NCBI GenBank assembly: GCA_004356385.1
Contig: SMXL01000084.1
Coordinates: 1 to 10,865, forward strand
DNA from: Bacteroidota bacterium
Lineage (GTDB): Bacteria > Bacteroidota > Rhodothermia > Rhodothermales > UBA10348
Direction of reading: 5' to 3'
DNA: 10,865 nucleotides
The notes below the pieces were generated by a model, which was not told where the DNA came from, made no database searches, and was given only the letters and a program-made list of their open reading frames with translations. Made by a program: the position numbers and the translations under genes. Numbering within the stretch: the stretch's first letter is position 1; every line of letters begins with the position of its first letter. This document shows, in pieces, positions 6,238 to 10,865 of this stretch.

Positions 6238-7974
6238 CTAGTCGGATGTGGAGGTAGAGGCGGGCCTCAGGTCCATAAGAACCTGGGCGTTTGCCCGCGC
6301 GGCTTCCGTAATCTTATCCCCACTGATCAACGATGCGATTTCGTCTGTTCTCTGGGTACCATCGAGTTTGCGAATGGAAGTAAACGTCCTCTCTCCTTCA
6401 ACGGATTTCTCGATCTTGTAATGTGTATCGGCGAGGGAAGCCACCTGGGGAAGATGGGTGATGGCCAGAATCTGATGGTATCTCCCCAGGGCATTCAATT
6501 TCTCTCCGACGCGTTGCGCGAGCCTACCTGAAATTCCCATGTCAATCTCGTCAAAAATGAGAATCGGTAACCGATCACTCTTGGCCAAAATGGACTTAAG
6601 CGCCAGCATGATCCGACTGACTTCCCCACCTGAAGCCACCCTGGCTAAGGGGCGCACGTCCTCACCGGTATTGGTGGAAATGAAAAAACTCACGGAATCG
6701 ACTCCCGTCGACTGCGCTTTGTATCGAATCGAGGAATCCTCCTTATCGGCGTCGTCAAGAATCCAGCCTTCCGGGTCTTGAGTTCGTTCGAACCGTACTT
6801 CAAACTGCGCGTCGGGCATTCCCAATTCTTCGAGCTCCAGGAGAATCGAGGCTTCTATCCGCGAGGCCACTTCTCTCCGTTTCAACGACTGTCGGATCGC
6901 CACTTCCGACAGATGGTGTAGTGCCTGACTGATCTCCTCGTCGAGACGAGCGAGCGTTCCCTCATAGTCTACTGCGACCGCATATTTCTCACCGATGTCG
7001 CTGCGCAATTCCAAAACAGCTTCCAGAGTACCACCGTAGCGCCTTTTCAACCGATCCAAAGCGATGAGCCGTTCCCGAATTTCCTCGAGCCGGTCGGGAT
7101 TGAATTCCACCTCGGAGTTGTAGCCCTGCAGAGACTTGGCCGATTCGGCCACGACAACCTGTGCAGCGGCGATCTCTTTCTGGAGCGGAGCAAAAGCTTC
7201 GTCGATCTGAGCGAGATCCTGGAGTTCGTTTCGAATACGTACCAAACGATCCTGAACCGAGTCTTCTGCTTCGTACAGCTCATCAAAGAGAGAAGCCGTG
7301 GCCGTGAACAGCCGCTCGGCATTCTCCAGGATTCTCCGTTCACTGTTCAGAGCCTCTTCTTCGTTGGGCTGAGGCTCAAGCAGGTCGATTTCCTGGATCT
7401 GGAATTCATACACTTCTCGCTGCTTTCGAAGCTCGTCCTCTTTTCGTTCCAGTTCCTCGCGGATTCGATAAAGTTCGGCTACCCTCTGATTGGAGCCTAT
7501 ATAATCATCTCTAATGCCTTCGAGGCCGCCAAATGAATCCACCAGTTGCACCTGTTTCTCCGTGCGAAGTAGCGACTGGTGTTCGTGTTGCCCGTGAAGA
7601 TCGACCAACTCCTCGCCCATCGCCCTCAGTTGATTTAAAGAGGCCGGGGAATCGTTGATGAAAGCCCGACTCTTTCCTTCAGACAACTCGCGTCGAAGGA
7701 TGAGCGTCGTCTCGTTGTCAAAGTCTCCCTCATCCAGGAGCGAGCGGACTTCCGCCACATCAGACACGTCAAATACGCCCTCGACGATGGCCTTTCTGGC
7801 TCCGGCGCGAATCGTATCCGTCTGCGCCCGCGCGCCAAGAATAAGTTTTAGTGCGCCGACGAGGATGGATTTTCCTGCACCTGTTTCACCCGTGATAATG
7901 CTGAATCCGCTTGAGAATTCGACTTCGAGTTCGTCGATCAGTGCGTAGTCGCGGATATACAGGGATTTGAGCAA
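6238..7974 (-). CDS. recN: DNA repair protein RecN
   Basis: RecN is an SMC-like ATPase that binds DNA ends and helps repair double-strand breaks by recombination. The 578-residue product opens with LKSLYIRDYALIDELEVEF, a family hallmark, and Walker A GETGAGKS (29-36). A long charged coiled-coil pair occupies roughly 155-375. The C-terminal half has the ABC signature ASGGEVSRI (447-455), Walker B ILIFDE (471-476) with the catalytic Glu476, and the switch-histidine segment AITHLPQVA (504-512). All ATPase residues are intact. The start is TTG at 7974: an in-frame TAA lies four codons upstream (7984-7986), and no other start fits the conserved N-terminus. A GAGAGG just before it could serve as a close-set ribosome binding site. 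The gene begins 22 bases after the secA stop and ends 3 bases before the phosphohexomutase, so the three are probably one transcript. Confidence 0.97.
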   Translation of the reverse strand: MLKSLYIRDYALIDELEVEFSSGFSIITGETGAGKSILVGALKLILGARAQTDTIRAGARKAIVEGVFDVSDVAEVRSLLDEGDFDNETTLILRRELSEGKSRAFINDSPASLNQLRAMGEELVDLHGQHEHQSLLRTEKQVQLVDSFGGLEGIRDDYIGSNQRVAELYRIREELERKEDELRKQREVYEFQIQEIDLLEPQPNEEEALNSERRILENAERLFTATASLFDELYEAEDSVQDRLVRIRNELQDLAQIDEAFAPLQKEIAAAQVVVAESAKSLQGYNSEVEFNPDRLEEIRERLIALDRLKRRYGGTLEAVLELRSDIGEKYAVAVDYEGTLARLDEEISQALHHLSEVAIRQSLKRREVASRIEASILLELEELGMPDAQFEVRFERTQDPEGWILDDADKEDSSIRYKAQSTGVDSVSFFISTNTGEDVRPLARVASGGEVSRIMLALKSILAKSDRLPILIFDEIDMGISGRLAQRVGEKLNALGRYHQILAITHLPQVASLADTHYKIEKSVEGERTFTSIRKLDGTQRTDEIASLISGDKITEAARANAQVLMDLRPASTSTSD

Positions 7975-7996
7975 TGGCCTCTCTTAATACCTCAAC

Positions 7997-10865
7997 TTAT
8001 CGTCCGTGGCAGTGCTTGTATTTTTTACCACTTCCACAGGGACACGGATCATTACGACCCACTTTGTCCGAAACTGTAACCGGAGCCTCTTTGGCCGAGG
8101 GGTCTCTCCGTGCAGCGGAGTTACTCCCAGAGCCCTTCACATCGTACGACGGCGACTGCGATTCGTGCGTGGATTTAGCCTTTTTCGGATCCAATCGCCG
8201 TGCTGCACTTCGTTTTGCTCTTGGGGGAGCCTGTCTGTCAACCAGTGGCCCGGCCCGGAAGATAAACGAAACCAATTCACGATTGATTTCCTCTATCATT
8301 TCGGCGAACAATTTGAAGGCCTCCATTTTGTATTCGATGAGAGGGTCTCGCTGGCCATAGGCTCGAAGACCGACCGCCTCCTTGACTTCATCCAGATTTC
8401 GAAGATGTTCCGTCCAATGCATGTCTATGTGAGACAGCATGGCTACTCTCTCGATGGCGTCATTCACTTCCTGGCCCCTGGATTCAATGGCCAATTCAAC
8501 CGGGACGACGGCTCTCATGATGCGTCTTCCGTCGGTAAAATCGACGAACACCTTTTCCGGCTTATTCTCCTGATCGCCTTCGGCAATCTGCATCATGCTT
8601 GCCAGAAACGGGCGGGCAAGCGCGTTTCGCTTGCGATTGTAGTAGTCTATCGCCGCGTTAAAAACACTTTCCGCGACGCCGTCGTCGCCGAGACTGTAAA
8701 AGGTCTCCCGATCCATTTTAAAATCCAGCGCGATCGTCCGCAGAAGCTCCTCGCGCATCTCATCGAGTTCGCCTTCTCCGTGGTACGTCTTCACCGTCGC
8801 GTCGATGACCTGCTTCAACATATCCAGAATTTCACCCCGGATATGGATCCCCTTGAGCGCGTGCAGACGCCGGTCATAAATGACATTTCTCTGGGCGTTC
8901 AGCACGTCATCGTATTCGAGCTGACGCTTTCGAATGGCGAAATTATTTTGTTCAACTTTCGACTGGGCTCGTTCAATACTCTTGTTCACCCAGGGATGCG
9001 TGATGACCGCATCCTCTTCGATATTCAACTTATCCATCACCTTCGCCACACGATCCGTAGCGAAGAGACGCATCAGATTGTCGTCCAACGAGATATAAAA
9101 CTGACTCTCTCCCGGATCTCCCTGTCTACCGGCTCGACCCCGGAGCTGTAAATCAATCCGGCGGCTTTCGTGCCGCTCTGTGCCGACGATGGCCAGGCCA
9201 CCCAACCCGACTATATTTGGTCCAAGCTTGATGTCTGTGCCTCGGCCGGCCATATTCGTTGCGATGGTAACCGCGCTCCGTTGCCCGGCCTCGGCTACAA
9301 TCAGCGCTTCCGTCTTGACCCGTTCCTTCTTGGCATTCAGCACGTTGTGCTTGATGCCTTCTCTCGTCAACATTCGGCTGAGCGTTTCTGACGTTTCGAC
9401 ACTGGTTGTTCCCACGAGAACTGGCTGGCCGCTCTCGTAATATTCTCCAACTTTCTTGATGACGGCACTGAATTTTTCTCGTCGCGTCTTGAAGACCAGA
9501 TCATCCATGTCGTTTCTGACAATCGGGCGGTTGGTCGGAATAACCAGAACCTCCATCTCATAGGTCTTGAAGAACTCCTCCGCTTCCGTCTCGGCGGTAC
9601 CGGTCATTCCCGAGAGTTTGTGATACATCCGGAAGTAGTTCTGCAGCGTGACCGTAGCATACGTTTGAGTGGCGGCTTGAACCTTGACGCCTTCCTTGGC
9701 CTCAATCGCCTGATGCAGTCCATCGGAATACCTTCTACCGGAGAGTACGCGCCCGGTATGCTCGTCGACGATCATAATCTTGTCGTCCTGAACGATATAT
9801 TCCGTGTCTTTCTCGAACTGGATATACGCTTTCAGAAGTTGCTCCACGGCGTGAAGGCGGGCGGCGCGCTCTGAATAGAGCGTATACAAGTTTCGCTTCC
9901 TCTCTTCGCGCTTATTTAAAACGACGCGGCGATCGTTTTCGAGCTTATTCTCCTTCTTCTCCTCCGTCAAAGATGTTTCCGCTTCCAGGTTCTCTTCGAG
10001 AGATTCAATCTCTTCATCCGTTTCCCGTTCAATAATAGCCACGCCCTCTCCCAGATCGGGCAGAACAAACATTTCCTCGTCTTGCCCCGCAGCTTTTGAG
10101 ATATACTCGCGTCCCTGGTCGCTCATCTCAATTGCACGCTGCTTCTCGTCGAACGCGAAGTGAAGGGCCTCGTCGACAAAGGGCATATTCTTCGCATTAT
10201 CCTGTAGATAGAAGAACTCGGTTTTTTGTCGAAGCTGTCCGACACCGGGTTCTGCAAGCACTTTTCGGAGTCGCTTATTTTTCGGATAGCCGCGATAGGC
10301 CCTGAGCAACGCAAGACCTGCGTCCGACTCAAACTCGTTGGCTTTCTTGCTTTCGCCCGCCTCAGCGGCTTTGTCGCGCTGCTCAAGCAATTTTTCGGCT
10401 TCCGAGACGAAACGAGCAACCAGTTTCAGCTGCGAATAGACCAGCTTCTCGACCGGTGGCTTCAATTCCTCAAACTGAGTTTCATCGGACTCGGGCACCG
10501 GTCCCGAGATGATCAGGGGAGTTCTAGCCTCATCGATCAGCACAGAGTCCACCTCGTCGACTATAGCGAATTGATGCGTTCGCTGAACAAGGTGCTCCGG
10601 ATCAACGACGAATGAATTGTCCCGGAGATAATCAAACCCAAATTCATTATTCGTACCGTACGTGACGTCGGCTCTATATGCTTCTCTTCTTCCTTCGGAA
10701 TGCGGTTCGTGCTTGTCGATTACCGACACCGTCATTCCCATGCTCTCGTAGACCGGACCCATCCACTCCGCATCTCTCTGCGCCAGATATGGATTGACCG
10801 TGACAAGATGGACTCCCTGGCCAGAAAGCGCGTTGAGATAGACGGCTGCCACCGCAACGAGCGTC
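7997..10865 (-). CDS. secA: Preprotein translocase ATPase SecA (N-terminus outside window)
   Basis: SecA drives proteins through the SecYEG channel using ATP, acting at the cytoplasmic membrane. The frame is open through the right edge; the first visible residues (TLVAV) directly follow the Walker A motif, so perhaps 100 residues are missing. A GTG at 10852 is internal, not a start. Visible parts, by position: DEVD Walker B (10547-10558), a long PPXD region (about 9750-10500), IVDEHTGR and MTGTAE, then ATNMAGRGTD and QLRGRAGRQGD of the second ATPase fold. After these come the scaffold and wing domains, including EYDDVLNAQR and DMHWTEHLRNLDEVKE. A basic, probably disordered linker leads to a zinc-binding tail, CPCGSGKKYKHCH (8006-8044). 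The PPXD is about 100 residues longer than in E. coli as I recall, with a run of Glu/Lys, a Bacteroidota-like feature. It heads the minus-strand gene run; its promoter is not in the window. Confidence 0.98.
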   Translation of the reverse strand, partial: TLVAVAAVYLNALSGQGVHLVTVNPYLAQRDAEWMGPVYESMGMTVSVIDKHEPHSEGRREAYRADVTYGTNNEFGFDYLRDNSFVVDPEHLVQRTHQFAIVDEVDSVLIDEARTPLIISGPVPESDETQFEELKPPVEKLVYSQLKLVARFVSEAEKLLEQRDKAAEAGESKKANEFESDAGLALLRAYRGYPKNKRLRKVLAEPGVGQLRQKTEFFYLQDNAKNMPFVDEALHFAFDEKQRAIEMSDQGREYISKAAGQDEEMFVLPDLGEGVAIIERETDEEIESLEENLEAETSLTEEKKENKLENDRRVVLNKREERKRNLYTLYSERAARLHAVEQLLKAYIQFEKDTEYIVQDDKIMIVDEHTGRVLSGRRYSDGLHQAIEAKEGVKVQAATQTYATVTLQNYFRMYHKLSGMTGTAETEAEEFFKTYEMEVLVIPTNRPIVRNDMDDLVFKTRREKFSAVIKKVGEYYESGQPVLVGTTSVETSETLSRMLTREGIKHNVLNAKKERVKTEALIVAEAGQRSAVTIATNMAGRGTDIKLGPNIVGLGGLAIVGTERHESRRIDLQLRGRAGRQGDPGESQFYISLDDNLMRLFATDRVAKVMDKLNIEEDAVITHPWVNKSIERAQSKVEQNNFAIRKRQLEYDDVLNAQRNVIYDRRLHALKGIHIRGEILDMLKQVIDATVKTYHGEGELDEMREELLRTIALDFKMDRETFYSLGDDGVAESVFNAAIDYYNRKRNALARPFLASMMQIAEGDQENKPEKVFVDFTDGRRIMRAVVPVELAIESRGQEVNDAIERVAMLSHIDMHWTEHLRNLDEVKEAVGLRAYGQRDPLIEYKMEAFKLFAEMIEEINRELVSFIFRAGPLVDRQAPPRAKRSAARRLDPKKAKSTHESQSPSYDVKGSGSNSAARRDPSAKEAPVTVSDKVGRNDPCPCGSGKKYKHCHGR

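Noticed and set aside
8006..9151. A 381-codon open frame on the plus strand inside secA
   Set aside because: It lies wholly antisense to a clear, conserved SecA region and has no family resemblance. Its openness is a by-product of codon choice on the other strand.
1..10865. CRISPR array, tRNA/rRNA gene, insertion sequence, or defence or secondary-metabolite cluster
   Set aside because: No regularly spaced repeats, tRNA-like folds, transposase motifs or unusual gene combinations were seen. Nearly all of the window is explained by standard chromosomal genes.

Overview
This window looks like ordinary, densely packed chromosomal DNA from a member of the Bacteroidota/Rhodothermota side of the bacteria. 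The best clue is SecA. It has a long, highly charged insertion after its first Asp-box motif, as I recall from Bacteroidota-type SecA, and it ends in a zinc-binding SEC-C tail. Base composition is moderate and even, and I see no sign of recent transfer. I cannot name a genus. A Rhodothermales- or Balneolales-like organism is a guess from protein style only.

Layout, left to right. Positions 1-165 hold the C-terminal end of a fumarylacetoacetase (tyrosine catabolism). A gene-free stretch of about 260 bases follows, with short palindromes. An Hsp20 small heat-shock protein gene (424-870) comes next, closed by a strong intrinsic terminator (897-930). On the minus strand lies a two-component system: an OmpR-family response regulator (3198-2479) whose stop overlaps the start of a membrane histidine kinase (2479-980). 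Divergent from it, across a roughly 150-base control region with tandem TTGA/TTCAA half-sites, are a secreted protein of unknown function (3347-4099) and, 21 bases on, a Nudix hydrolase of the CoA-pyrophosphatase type (4121-4786). The rest is a minus-strand run, read from right to left: secA (5' end outside the window), recN and a phosphohexomutase, with gaps of only 22 and 3 bases.

Functionally the window mixes housekeeping (protein export, DNA repair, sugar-phosphate metabolism), stress protection (Hsp20), nucleotide/cofactor clean-up (Nudix) and envelope or environmental sensing (two-component system plus the secreted protein). The sensor operon and the secreted-protein/Nudix operon share one intergenic region, so joint control is plausible but unproven.

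I found no CRISPR array, tRNA, rRNA, insertion sequence, prophage, toxin-antitoxin pair or defence-like cluster, and no convincing new multi-gene system. The items most worth a second look are the response-regulator promoter half-sites, the unknown secreted protein, and the kinase's extracytoplasmic sensor domain.
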